From Streptomyces hydrogenans (lineage in GTDB: Bacteria; Actinomycetota; Actinomycetes; Streptomycetales; Streptomycetaceae): 64,000 bases of DNA. The notes beneath the pieces are model-generated. The model saw nothing but the letters and a program-made list of their open reading frames with translations. It ran no database searches and was not told the origin of the DNA. This document shows positions 1 through 8,000 of the stretch, piece by piece. Every line of letters begins with the position of its first letter. The stretch's first letter is position 1. The translations under genes were made by a program, and so were the position numbers. The stretch covers positions 1 through 64,000 of the forward strand of contig NZ_BNBS01000013.1 in NCBI RefSeq assembly GCF_014656075.1. Reading direction: 5' to 3'.

Positions 1-27
1 GGTGCCCGGGACCAGGTCCCGGGCACC
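1..27. terminator. Hairpin terminator after the carbonic anhydrase gene
   Basis: Perfect 13-bp inverted repeat (GGTGCCCGGGACC, one base, then its complement) lying 27 bp past the stop of the minus-strand gene ending at 55. It has no U-tract, as is usual for Streptomyces terminators. Confidence 0.6.
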
Positions 28-54
28 GCCCTCCGTCATGTCACCGGCCGGCCG

Positions 55-582
55 TCAGTCCTCGTACGCCTCGGCGTGGCTCTTGGCCAGGTGGACGTAC
101 ATCTCGGCGTTCAGCCGGATGCCCGCCAGCTCCTCCTCGGTCAGCGGGCGCCGCACCTTCGCGGGGACGCCGGCGACGAGCGAGCCGGGCGGCACCTGCA
201 TGCCCTGCGGCACCAGCGCCTGCGCCGCGACGAGCGAGCCGGCGCCGATCCGGGCGCCGTTGAGCACCGTCGCGCCCATGCCGACGAGGACGTCGTCCTC
301 GATGACACAGCCGTGCACGGTCGCGTTGTGCCCGACGGTCACCCGGTCACCGATCGAGACGGGGAAGCCGGGGTCGACGTGGACGGTGCAGTTGTCCTGG
401 ACGTTGGAGTCCTCGCCGACGGTGATGGGGCCGCAGTCGGCGCGCAGCACCGCGTGGTACCAGACGCCGGAGCGCGCCCCGAGCGTCACCTCGCCGAGCA
501 CCACCGAGGTCGGGGCCGTGAACGCGGTCGGGTCGACGCTCGGCTCCTTGCCGCCGACGGCCTTGATCAACGCCTCTGCCAT
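55..582 (-). CDS. Gamma-carbonic anhydrase family protein
   Basis: A 175-residue left-handed beta-helix protein of hexapeptide repeats, the fold of gamma-class carbonic anhydrases (trimer, metal bound between subunits, reversible CO2 hydration). The three metal-ligand histidines are visible: H68 in NCTVHVDPG and H85 and H90 in VGHNATVHGC, followed by the VPAKVRR turn and a C-terminal helix. The ATG at 582 is chosen because an AGGAG lies 8 nt upstream; an in-frame GTG at 591 overlaps that ribosome site. Activity is not guaranteed, because many bacterial YrdA/PaaY-type members with all three histidines have weak or no carbonic anhydrase activity. It stands alone, divergent from another beta-helix gene at 732. 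Confidence 0.85.
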   Translation of the reverse strand: MAEALIKAVGGKEPSVDPTAFTAPTSVVLGEVTLGARSGVWYHAVLRADCGPITVGEDSNVQDNCTVHVDPGFPVSIGDRVTVGHNATVHGCVIEDDVLVGMGATVLNGARIGAGSLVAAQALVPQGMQVPPGSLVAGVPAKVRRPLTEEELAGIRLNAEMYVHLAKSHAEAYED

Positions 583-719
583 GGGGGTCACTCCTGAGGG
601 TCCGTACGGCCCGTGCGGCCGTGGTGGTGTCGCGCCTTCCGGTTGTCTGCCCGCACCCTATGCCGAGCCCATGACGGACATCACAGGGGACCGCACCGAT
701 CAGCCCCGACACCGCCGAC

Positions 720-731
720 TACGGTGTCGGG
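720..731 (+). promoter_or_regulatory. Leaderless promoter -10 box
   Basis: TACGGT at 720-725 lies 6 nt before the GTG start at 732. No ribosome-binding site is present, so the transcript probably begins at the start codon. Confidence 0.5.
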
Positions 732-1550
732 GTGCCCAGAAACGGAAACACGTTCTCATCCCTGGCCGCCTGGCGGCGCCGGGTCGTCGCCCACGCGCTC
801 CAGGGCGGCTGGCGCTGGGCGCAGCAGGCGGGAGCGGTGACGGCGGAGCATCCCGGACGGCTCCGGTTCCGGCGGCTCGGCGCGGGCACCCGGCTGGCCT
901 TCCCGCAGGGCACGGTCTTCGGCGAGCGGTGGATCGAGATCGGCGAGTGCTGCATCATCGCCGAACAGGTCACCCTGACCGCCGGCATGCTGCCGGGGCT
1001 CGACCTCGGCACCGAGACGGTGCTCACCCTCGGCAACGGCGTCGTGCTCGGCCGCGGCAGTCACGTCATCGCCGACACGACCATCACCATCGGCTCGGAC
1101 ACGTACTGCGGTCCGTACGTCTACATCACCTCGACCAACCACAGCTACGACGACCCGCACGAGCCCATCGGCCGCCAGTGGCCCCGCTCCGAGCCGGTCT
1201 CGATCGGCCCCGGCTGCTGGCTGGGCACGGGGGCCGTGATCCTGCCGGGCGCGCGGATCGGCCGCAACGTCGTGGTCGCGGCCGGCGCGGTGGTGCGCGG
1301 CGAGGTCCCTGACCACTCGGTGGTGGCGGGCGCCCCGGCCAGGGTCGTACGCCGCTGGGACCCGGAGCTCGGCTGGCAGCCGCCCCTGCGCACCCCGGCC
1401 CCGAAGCCGATCCCGGAGGACGTCACTCCGGAGCAGCTGGCGGCGCTGGCGGCGTGGGAGATCGAACAGGAGAAGGAGCGGGGGCAGGGTCAGGAGGAGG
1501 CGGGGGAGCAGGCGCAGGCGCGGGAGCAGGCCGAGGTCTCGTCCTCCTGA
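732..1550 (+). CDS. Hexapeptide-repeat O-acyltransferase
   Basis: 272 residues. The central part (about 60-210) is a left-handed beta-helix like that of maltose/galactoside O-acetyltransferases and sugar acyltransferases: repeated I/V-G-x-x hexapeptides, the catalytic-loop histidine in TSTNHSYDDP, and the closing VVAGAPARVVR motif. It should transfer an acetyl or other acyl group from CoA to a hydroxyl; the acceptor cannot be read. The first 55 residues form a helical basic lead-in, and the last 45 residues are a Glu/Gln-rich, probably disordered tail (EQEKERGQGQEEAGEQ). The GTG start at 732 fits the leaderless -10 box just before it. The stop is 10 bp from the converging permease gene. Confidence 0.8.
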   Translation: MPRNGNTFSSLAAWRRRVVAHALQGGWRWAQQAGAVTAEHPGRLRFRRLGAGTRLAFPQGTVFGERWIEIGECCIIAEQVTLTAGMLPGLDLGTETVLTLGNGVVLGRGSHVIADTTITIGSDTYCGPYVYITSTNHSYDDPHEPIGRQWPRSEPVSIGPGCWLGTGAVILPGARIGRNVVVAAGAVVRGEVPDHSVVAGAPARVVRRWDPELGWQPPLRTPAPKPIPEDVTPEQLAALAAWEIEQEKERGQGQEEAGEQAQAREQAEVSSS

Positions 1551-1559
1551 GGCCGGCCG

Positions 1560-2423
1560 TCAGCCGCTCGCGATGAGGACCGTGCCGACGAGGGCGAGCC
1601 CCGCTCCCGCCGCCTGGATCGCCCGCAGTCGCTCGCGGAGCACGCCGAAGGCGGCGAGCGCGGTCACGACGGGGTAGAGGCTGGCGAGGACCGCGGCCAC
1701 CAGGACCGGGCCGCGCTGCGCGGCCAGCGCGTACGTGCCGTTGGCGGCGACGTCGGCGAGGCCCACGAAGGCGAGCGCCGGCAGCGCGCCGCGGATCACA
1801 CCGAAGCCCCCCTCGGGCAGGGCGCGGCCGCCGCGCCGCACGGAGAGGTACAGCGCGCCGCCGCCGACGGCGACGTTGGTGACGCGCTGGACGAACAGCG
1901 CGAGGAACAGGCCGGTGAGCGTGGTCGACGCCTCGGCGATGAGCGCCATGACGGCGCCGAACCCGAAGGCGGCGAAGAGCGTCAGGACGACCGCCTGGCG
2001 CTGGACGGGCGCGCCGCGCAGTTCGGGGCCGCCGGCGAGGACGATGCCCACGATCGCCGCGACGACGCCGCCGACCTGGAACAGCCCCGGCCGGTCGCCG
2101 AGCACCAGGCCGACGGTGACGGGGACGACCACGCCGAGCGAGCCGAGGGGCGAGACGACGCCCATCGGGCCGAGCGCGAGGGCCTTGTAGAAGGCGAGCA
2201 TGGCCGCGGGTCCGACGACACCGGCGGCGACCGCGTACCAGAGGTCGGGTCCGGCCTCGGTCCACGCGCCGGTGGCGACGACGACCGCGCCGAGGACCAG
2301 GACCGCGAGGCTCTGCGAGACCACGACGACGGTGAGGGCCGGGATGCGCCGGGTGAGCAGTCCGCCCCCGAAGTCGGCGAAGCCCCACAGGAGGGCGGTG
2401 GCCAGGGCGAACACGGCGGTCAT
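1560..2423 (-). CDS. EamA-family drug/metabolite transporter
   Basis: 287 residues with ten predicted hydrophobic helices and the two tandem EamA repeats of the DMT superfamily (start TAVFALATALLWGFADF; second repeat near GALPALAFVGLADV). Probably exports a small metabolite or drug across the cytoplasmic membrane. The ATG at 2423 is chosen over upstream in-frame starts because a GCGAGGA lies about 7 nt ahead and the hydrophobic helix begins immediately. Divergent from the XRE-cupin regulator gene at 2531, which is the obvious candidate to control it. Confidence 0.85.
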   Translation of the reverse strand: MTAVFALATALLWGFADFGGGLLTRRIPALTVVVVSQSLAVLVLGAVVVATGAWTEAGPDLWYAVAAGVVGPAAMLAFYKALALGPMGVVSPLGSLGVVVPVTVGLVLGDRPGLFQVGGVVAAIVGIVLAGGPELRGAPVQRQAVVLTLFAAFGFGAVMALIAEASTTLTGLFLALFVQRVTNVAVGGGALYLSVRRGGRALPEGGFGVIRGALPALAFVGLADVAANGTYALAAQRGPVLVAAVLASLYPVVTALAAFGVLRERLRAIQAAGAGLALVGTVLIASG

Positions 2424-2460
2424 GGGGGTCCTCGCAGGAAGGTACGGGCGGAGCGGGGGC

Positions 2461-2508
2461 AGTACAGTGCAGTGCACGATCGGGTGCACCTCACCGTAGT
2501 GCAGTCTG
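2461..2508. promoter_or_regulatory. Possible operator between permease and XRE-cupin genes
   Basis: The 107-bp divergent gap carries repeated GTGCA/TGCAC elements: AGTGCAGTGCAC at 2467-2478, GTGCAC again at 2485-2490 and AGTGCAG at 2499-2505. The clustering of one short self-complementary word between a regulator and its likely target suggests a binding site. No experiment is known to me. Confidence 0.35.
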
Positions 2509-2530
2509 TTGAACTCTGTCATCCAGGATA

Positions 2531-3115
2531 TTGGACGGGAATGTGTCGGACCTCGACCAGCTGACCCAGTCGCTCGCCCGCAACCTCAAGCGCTGGCGCA
2601 ACGAACGGGGCTTCACCCTGGACGCGCTCGCCGCCCGCTCCGGCGTCAGCCGCGGCATGATCATCCAGATCGAGCAGGCACGCACCAACCCGAGCGTCGG
2701 CACCACGGTCAAGCTGGCCGACGCCCTCGGCGTCTCCATCACCACCCTCCTCGACTACGAGCAGGGCCCCCACGTCCGGCTCGTCCCGCCGGAGCAGGCC
2801 GTCCGGATGTGGTCCACCCCCGCCGGCAGCTCCACCACCCTCCTCGTCGGCACCGAGGCCCGCGGCCCCCTCGAACTCTGGTCCTGGTCGCTCGTGCCGG
2901 GCGAGGGCAGCGCCTCCGACCCGCACCCGCAGGGGACCACGGAGCTGCTCCACGTGGTCGCCGGGGTCCTCACCCTGGTCGTCGACGGCGTCGCGCACAC
3001 CGTCCCGGCCGGCACCTCCGCCGTCTTCGAGGCGTCGGCGCCGCACACGTACCGCAACGACGGCGAGGAGACGGTCGAGATGACGATGGCCGTCTCGATC
3101 CCGCCCGTACGCTGA
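2531..3115 (+). CDS. XRE-family regulator with cupin sensor domain
   Basis: 194 residues. Residues about 12-66 are a lambda-repressor/Xre helix-turn-helix (LARNLKRWRNERGFTLDALA, then ARSGVSRGMIIQIEQARTNP). Residues about 110-190 are a cupin barrel (HPQGTTELLHVVAGVLTLVV, ending EMTMAVSIPP). This HTH-cupin layout is common in actinobacterial repressors that bind a small ligand in the barrel. The start is TTG at 2531 or GTG at 2543 (VSDLDQL); neither has a strong ribosome site. Its divergent neighbour is a DMT permease, and the GTGCAC-rich gap between them is a plausible shared operator. Confidence 0.8.
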   Translation: MDGNVSDLDQLTQSLARNLKRWRNERGFTLDALAARSGVSRGMIIQIEQARTNPSVGTTVKLADALGVSITTLLDYEQGPHVRLVPPEQAVRMWSTPAGSSTTLLVGTEARGPLELWSWSLVPGEGSASDPHPQGTTELLHVVAGVLTLVVDGVAHTVPAGTSAVFEASAPHTYRNDGEETVEMTMAVSIPPVR

Positions 3116-3146
3116 GACGCGCGGCCGCGCGGCCCGCGGGAGCCGC

Positions 3147-3159
3147 TAGCGTGACCCGC
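3147..3159 (+). promoter_or_regulatory. Leaderless promoter -10 box (TAGCGT)
   Basis: TAGCGT at 3147-3152 lies 7 nt before the ATG at 3160, the classic Streptomyces leaderless spacing. This is the reason for choosing ATG 3160 over GTG 3151. Confidence 0.55.
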
Positions 3160-3723
3160 ATGCGCGCACCCATCGGAGCCTTCGACGACGCCCGTCCCGC
3201 CCCCGACCGCCTGGACCTCCTCACGCCGCCCGTCGCCGCGGCCGTCCGCTCCTGGACCGGGCCGGTGCCCGCGGACCAGATCGTCTACGTCGACACCGAC
3301 CCGGCCATCGCCGACACCGCTGTCTTCGTCGAACACTACGGCCCCGACCTCCTCGACCAGTCCGCGAACTGCGTCGTCGTGGCAGGCAAGCGCGGCGACA
3401 CGACGACCCTCGCCGCGTGCGTGGTGAAGTCGGCGACCCGCGTCGACGTCAACGGCGTCGTACGCAAGCACCTCGGCGCGCGCAAGGTCAGCTTCGCGCC
3501 GATGGACACCGCCACCGGCGAGAGCGGCATGGAGTACGGCGGCATCACCCCGATCGGCCTCCCCGCCGACTGGCCGCTCCTCGTCGACGCCGCCGTCGTC
3601 GACACCCCCTGGGTCCTCGTCGGCAGCGGCCGCCGCCGCGGCAAGATCATCCTCCCGGGCAAGGCATTCGCCCAACTGCCGAACGCCGTCGTACTGGAAG
3701 GGCTGGGCGTGGCGGCTGGGTGA
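3160..3723 (+). CDS. YbaK/EbsC-type aminoacyl-tRNA deacylase
   Basis: 187 residues of the YbaK/ProX/INS fold, which hydrolyses wrongly charged tRNAs (for YbaK, Cys-tRNA(Pro)). The family core is visible: NCVVVAGKRGDTTTLAACVV, the substrate-pocket lysine in VRKHLGARKVSFAP, and the EYGGITPIGLP glycine-rich turn, followed by GSGRRRGKIILPG. It is a stand-alone domain rather than a ProRS insertion. The leaderless TAGCGT box supports the ATG at 3160; a GTG nine bases upstream falls inside that box. The exact mischarged tRNA cannot be inferred. Confidence 0.8.
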   Translation: MRAPIGAFDDARPAPDRLDLLTPPVAAAVRSWTGPVPADQIVYVDTDPAIADTAVFVEHYGPDLLDQSANCVVVAGKRGDTTTLAACVVKSATRVDVNGVVRKHLGARKVSFAPMDTATGESGMEYGGITPIGLPADWPLLVDAAVVDTPWVLVGSGRRRGKIILPGKAFAQLPNAVVLEGLGVAAG

Positions 3724-3830
3724 CGGCTCCCGGGGGCGTGTGGCGGCGGGCCCGTCATGGGGGAGCGCCCTGTGGTGACGGGCTGACGTCACGTGGGGGT
3801 GTACCGGTCGTTACGGGCCGCCGTTGGGCA

Positions 3831-4271
3831 TCAGCCCAGACGCGGGATCTCGATCGCCGGGCAGCGGTCCATCACCATGTCGAGGCCCGCGCCGGTCGTG
3901 CGCGCGTACGCGCGCTCGTCGACGACGCCGAGCTGGAACCACACGGCCTTCGCGCCGATCTCCCGCGCCTCGTCGGCGACCGCGCCGGCCAGGTCGCTGT
4001 TGACGAAGACGTCCACGACGTCGACGGGGAAGGGGATGTCGGCGAGGGAGGCGTACCCCTGCTCGCCGTGGACCGTCTCCGCCTTCGGGTGGACGGGGAC
4101 GATCCGCTTGCCGAAGCGCTGGAGCACGGCCGCCACTCCGTACGCGGCTCGCTCCCGGTTGGAGGACAGGCCCACGACGGCCCAGGTGTCGCCCGTGCCC
4201 GTCAGGATCCGGCGGACGGTCTCCTCCTCGGAACGCTCCGTCGCCTCGGTGGTCGTGGTGTCGACGCTCAT
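3831..4271 (-). CDS. CoA-binding (YccU-like) Rossmann protein
   Basis: 146 residues matching the small CoA-binding domain family (CoA_binding_2). The nucleotide-binding start WAVVGLSSNRERAAYGVA is followed by IVPVHPKAETVHGEQGYASL, VDVVDVFVN and AKAVWFQLGVVDERA. It has the CoA-ligase Rossmann fold without a catalytic ligase domain, and its molecular role is not known. The ATG at 4271 is preferred to GTG 4298 because GGAAGG lies 8 nt ahead and the next residues are the conserved N-terminus. A G-rich 10-bp tandem repeat lies about 80 bp upstream. Confidence 0.75.
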   Translation of the reverse strand: MSVDTTTTEATERSEEETVRRILTGTGDTWAVVGLSSNRERAAYGVAAVLQRFGKRIVPVHPKAETVHGEQGYASLADIPFPVDVVDVFVNSDLAGAVADEAREIGAKAVWFQLGVVDERAYARTTGAGLDMVMDRCPAIEIPRLG

Positions 4272-4350
4272 CCCTGCTGCCTTCCTTCGTTCCGTCACAC
4301 GGGCTTCCCCGTTACGAACTCGCCGGACCCCCGGATCCTTCCCGAACCGG

Positions 4351-4410
4351 CGCGGAAGGGCGGGGAAGGGCGGGGAAGGGCGGGGAAGGGCGGGGAAGGG
4401 CGGGGAAGGC
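4351..4410. repeat. Six tandem copies of a 10-bp G-rich repeat
   Basis: CGGGGAAGGG repeated in register at 4351, 4361, 4371, 4381, 4391 and 4401; the first and last copies have one mismatch each. It lies between the esterase stop and the CoA-binding gene start, both on the minus strand. Each unit has two G runs (GGGG and GGG), so a quadruplex on the plus strand is possible. Confidence 0.9.
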
Positions 4411-4433
4411 AGCCGGGGTGTCGCGCGGCGGCC

Positions 4434-6109
4434 TCAGGCGTCCCAGGAGCTTCGCTCCTCCTCACGAGGGGCCGACACCGTGGCCGGACGTCCCGGACCG
4501 AAGGCCATCACGGGCCGTTCCGCGTCCCACGCCCGCCACCCCGGGGCACCGTCCGTCGCGAACGCCACCCAGGCCGCGTGCATCGCCTCCGCCAGTTCAC
4601 GCGGCGCGTCCGGCCCGGTCAGCGCCTCCGTCTCCGGCGTGTCCAGGGTGTCGAAGACGAAGCCGAGCTCCAGCGCGTGGCAGGCGCCCAGTCCGAGCAC
4701 CGGTGACGGCCAGCCGAACTCGTACAGATACGTACGCCCGGCCGCCCCCGCCCGCAGCCGCGCGTCGGCCCACCGGTTCAACGGCACCCGCAGCAGCTTG
4801 TCGGTGGCGAGCGCGCCCAGGACCTCGCCGGGTCGCGCCTGGGGCCGGTTCGCGCGGTAGACCCGCGCGGTACGGGACGGCACCCGCGTCTTCCACAGGG
4901 CGAGCCGCAGCATCAGCGGCGACAGCCGCTCCACGAGCCCGCTCGGCACGAACCAGAGCCGGTACTCCTCCGTCGTCGTCCCCATCAGCAAGTCCACGCC
5001 GGCGGACTCGACGCCCGGCCCCCCGACGGCGTCCTTGGGCACCTGCCCAGGGGAGGTCCGGTCAGCGGCCCCGTCCTGCCCGCCGCCCGTCAAGGCCGCC
5101 GCGGGATCGCGCGGCAGCACGTCCCCGTCCACGACGATCTGGAAGGAGTGCCCGCTCCCGGTCAACGGCGAGCCCTTCGCCGTCACCTCCGTCTGCGCCG
5201 TGAGCAGCCGCTCGCGATCCACCGCGGCGAACGCCTCCGCCGTCGCCGGGACCCCCAGCCGCTTCGCCACCGCCTCCGTCGTCCGCCGCGCCCGCTCCAG
5301 CGGAAGCGCCATCGGCGCCCCGCTCTGCACGACCGCCCTCCGGAACAGTCCGCGCGCGAGCGGTGAGGCGAGCAGCGCCGCGATCGAGATCGCGCCCGCG
5401 GACTCCCCGAACACCGTCACCCGCTCCGGATCGCCGCCGAAGGCGGCGATGTTCTCGCGCACCCACACGAGGGCGGCGATCTGGTCGCGCAGGCCGAGGT
5501 TGGCGGGCGCGTCGGGGAAGACCCCGAAGCCCTCCACACCGAGCCGGTAGTTGACGGAGACGAGGACGACGCCGTCGCGCGCGAACGCGGTCCCGTCGTA
5601 CACGGGCACGGCGTTGGAACCGTGGATCAGCGATCCGCCGTGGATCCACACCATCACCGGACGGGCGGGGGAGGGAGCGGCGGCCGGGTCCGATGTCCCG
5701 GTCGCACCCGCCGTGCCCGTCGTATCCGCCATGGCCGTCTTACCTGCCGTGGTCGTCGTACCCGCCGTGGTCGTCGGACCCGTGGGAGTCCAGGGTGCCC
5801 AGACGTTGACGTTGAGGCAGTCGTCGCCTCGACCGTGGGATCCGGCAGGAGCGCGTCCAGCGGGGGAGCGTAGGGCCGCTTCGGCGCGGTCGGTCCGAAC
5901 TCCGTCGCCTTCCGTACGCCTTCCCACGGCTCCACCGGCTCCGGTGCCCGGAACCGGAGCGCCCCGAAGGGGGCCCGCGCGTACGGCACGCCGAGGAAGG
6001 CGGCTACCCCGTCGGCCACGAAGGTGCCGCTCAGCCTCCCGGCGCCGATCACCGCCTCGGGCGCTCCCGCTCCGAACCCGGTGTCCTGCTCCAGCTCCGG
6101 AGTCGTCAT
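4434..6109 (-). pseudogene. Type-B carboxylesterase with a single-base frameshift
   Basis: A para-nitrobenzyl-esterase-like serine hydrolase (alpha/beta fold), nominally 558 residues. The reading frame breaks near 5837. From ATG 6109 the frame reads the normal N-terminus ([20 protein letters not shown]) up to LLPDPTVE; the next family motif, [10 protein letters not shown], is in another frame. Restoring one G (GAGGCGACGAC to GAGGGCGACGAC) joins them exactly. The rest is intact: oxyanion-hole MVWIHGGSLIHG, nucleophile elbow TVFGESAGAIS, and the His region GLGACHALELGFVFDTL. Between NVNVW and the oxyanion loop lies an odd Thr/Ala/Gly-rich stretch of about 40 residues. Start ATG 6109 has GGAAGGA upstream. 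It is either a recent pseudogene or a base-call error in the assembly. Confidence 0.8.
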
Positions 6110-6238
6110 ACCTGCGTCCTTCCGTACGAAGAGGGGGAGGAGGGGGTGGGTCCGTGCGGTGGATGATGACGCACGGAACCGTCGGCGGGGGAGACCCGTG
6201 CCGCGACTCGTACGTCGATGTGCGGATGCCCAGCCGAC

Positions 6239-6321
6239 GTTCACGGCGACCGCGTTCGCACGGCGACCGCGTTCGCACGGCGGCCGAATTCGCACAACGA
6301 CCGGGTTCGCGTCACGACCGG
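6239..6321. repeat. 17-bp tandem repeat upstream of the esterase gene
   Basis: About five head-to-tail units of GTTCGCACGGCGACCGC (starts 6239, 6254, 6271, 6288 and 6305). The first is 15 bp and the last two are diverged. They fill most of the 214-bp gap between the acyl-CoA ligase stop and the esterase start. Confidence 0.85.
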
Positions 6322-6323
6322 GC

Positions 6324-7814
6324 TCAGCCGGCGGGTGTCACCAGTGCCCGCTTGAGCACCTTGCCGGTCGGGCCCAGGGGCAGCGTGTCGACGAAGCGGA
6401 CGAGGCGCGGGTACTTGTGGCGGCCGAGGCGCTCCCGCGCCCAGTCGACGAGCTCGTCCTCCGTGACGGCGGCGGAGCCCTCGCGGCGGACCACCACCGC
6501 GCACACCTCCTCGCCCTTCGCCTCGTCCGGGACGCCGATCACGGCGACCTCGGAGATCGAGGGGTGGCGGACCAGGACCTCCTCGACCTCACGCGGGTAG
6601 ATGTTGAACCCACCGCGGATCACCAGGTCCTTCTTCCGGTCCACGATCCGCAGGAAGCCGTCCTCGTCCCGCGCGCCCAGGTCACCGGTGCGGAACCAGC
6701 CGTCCACGATCGCGGCGGCCGTCGCCTCGGGATCGTCGAGATACCCGGCGAAGACGTTGTGGCCCCGCACGACCACCTCGCCGATCTCGCCGTCGGACAG
6801 CAGCCGGATCTCGCCGTCGACGGCCGCGTCGGCCACCCCGACCTCGACGCCCCAGACGGGGTGCCCCACCGTGCCGGGCCGGCGCCCGAGGTGCGGCTGG
6901 TTGAAGGTCGCGACCGGCGAGGTCTCCGTCAGGCCGTACCCCTCCAGGATCTGTGTCGAGAAGGCCTCCTCGAAGCGCTCCAGGACGGCGACCGGCAAGG
7001 CCGCACCGCCGGAGACCGCCGCGCGCAAGGCCTCCGGGCGCCGGTCCGACGTCGCCGCGGCCTCCACCAACGCGTGGTACATCGTCGGCACGCCCATGAA
7101 CACCGTCACGCCCTCGGAGGCCAGCACCTCCAGCGCCGCCGGGCCGCTGAACCTGGGCATCAGCACAAGCGTGGCGCCCTGGCGCAGCGTCCCGTTCATG
7201 GCGCACGTCTGTCCGTAGCTGTGGAACAACGGCAGACATCCGAGGACGACGTCACCCTCGCCGAGACCGAGGAGATCCTGCGAGGTCACGGCCGCGTTCA
7301 TGACGATGTTGAGATGGGTCAGCCGGGCCCCCTTGGGGCGCCCCGTGGTGCCGCTCGTGTAGAGGATCACCGCCGGGTCGGACGGATCGGCCGGCTCCGC
7401 GGCGACCAGCGGCTCCGGTGACGACGGAGCGCCCTGGAAGGCCCGCACGCCCGCGGCCCGCGCCGCCTCGTCGGCGACCGCCCACAGCGGTCCGCCGCTC
7501 ACGATCGCGACCGCGCCACTGTGCTCCAGCACAAAACGCACCTCGTCGGCGACGAGCAGCGCGTGCACCGGCACGACGGTCGCGCCCGCCGCGAGAGCGC
7601 CGTAGTAGACCCGCAGGAACTCGGTCGTGTTCGGCAGCAGCACCGCCACCCGGTCGCCGGGCTTCACCCCCGCCTCCCGCAGTCCGGCGGCGCAGCGCAG
7701 CGCCGCGTCCCACAGCTCGCGGTAGGTGAACCGGCTCGCACCCTCGACGACGGCGATCCGGTCGGGGAAGTGGCGGGTGGACTCGCCCAGCACGCCGGCG
7801 ACACTCAGCGACAT
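6324..7814 (-). CDS. Long-chain fatty acid-CoA ligase (AMP-forming)
   Basis: 496 residues of the ANL adenylating superfamily: activates a carboxylic acid with ATP, then forms the CoA thioester. Motifs in order: P-loop [13 protein letters not shown], the PLFHSYGQT and GVPTMY segments, adenine motif [11 protein letters not shown], hinge [27 protein letters not shown], and the catalytic lysine of GPTGKVLKR near the C-terminus. The length is typical of single-domain acyl-CoA synthetases; chain length cannot be read. ATG 7814 has AGGAG 7 nt upstream, which rules out the in-frame start at 7865. Divergent from the PucR regulator gene at 8001. Confidence 0.87.
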   Translation of the reverse strand: MSLSVAGVLGESTRHFPDRIAVVEGASRFTYRELWDAALRCAAGLREAGVKPGDRVAVLLPNTTEFLRVYYGALAAGATVVPVHALLVADEVRFVLEHSGAVAIVSGGPLWAVADEAARAAGVRAFQGAPSSPEPLVAAEPADPSDPAVILYTSGTTGRPKGARLTHLNIVMNAAVTSQDLLGLGEGDVVLGCLPLFHSYGQTCAMNGTLRQGATLVLMPRFSGPAALEVLASEGVTVFMGVPTMYHALVEAAATSDRRPEALRAAVSGGAALPVAVLERFEEAFSTQILEGYGLTETSPVATFNQPHLGRRPGTVGHPVWGVEVGVADAAVDGEIRLLSDGEIGEVVVRGHNVFAGYLDDPEATAAAIVDGWFRTGDLGARDEDGFLRIVDRKKDLVIRGGFNIYPREVEEVLVRHPSISEVAVIGVPDEAKGEEVCAVVVRREGSAAVTEDELVDWARERLGRHKYPRLVRFVDTLPLGPTGKVLKRALVTPAG

Positions 7815-7987
7815 GACACGCTCCTGAGACGTGGAGTTGACGGCGGTGTCAACATTCCGTGACACGGCTCAGAATCGATCGTGGAAGTACCGCGACACCA
7901 TGTGCAGACGCCCACCATGCGTGGATCCGGGCTGGGCATCGGCCCCTCGGCGGCCACCGGAGCGTGGCAATCGCCAAAGCGCGGCGC

Positions 7988-8000
7988 TACGGTGCCAGCC
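7988..8000 (+). promoter_or_regulatory. Leaderless promoter -10 box (TACGGT)
   Basis: TACGGT at 7988-7993 is 7 nt before ATG 8001; a weak -35 (TGGCAA, 7965-7970) precedes it by 17 bp. Confidence 0.5.

Noticed and set aside
4351..4410. Possible CRISPR-like or phage attachment array
   Set aside because: Units are 10 bp with no spacers; a simple tandem repeat.
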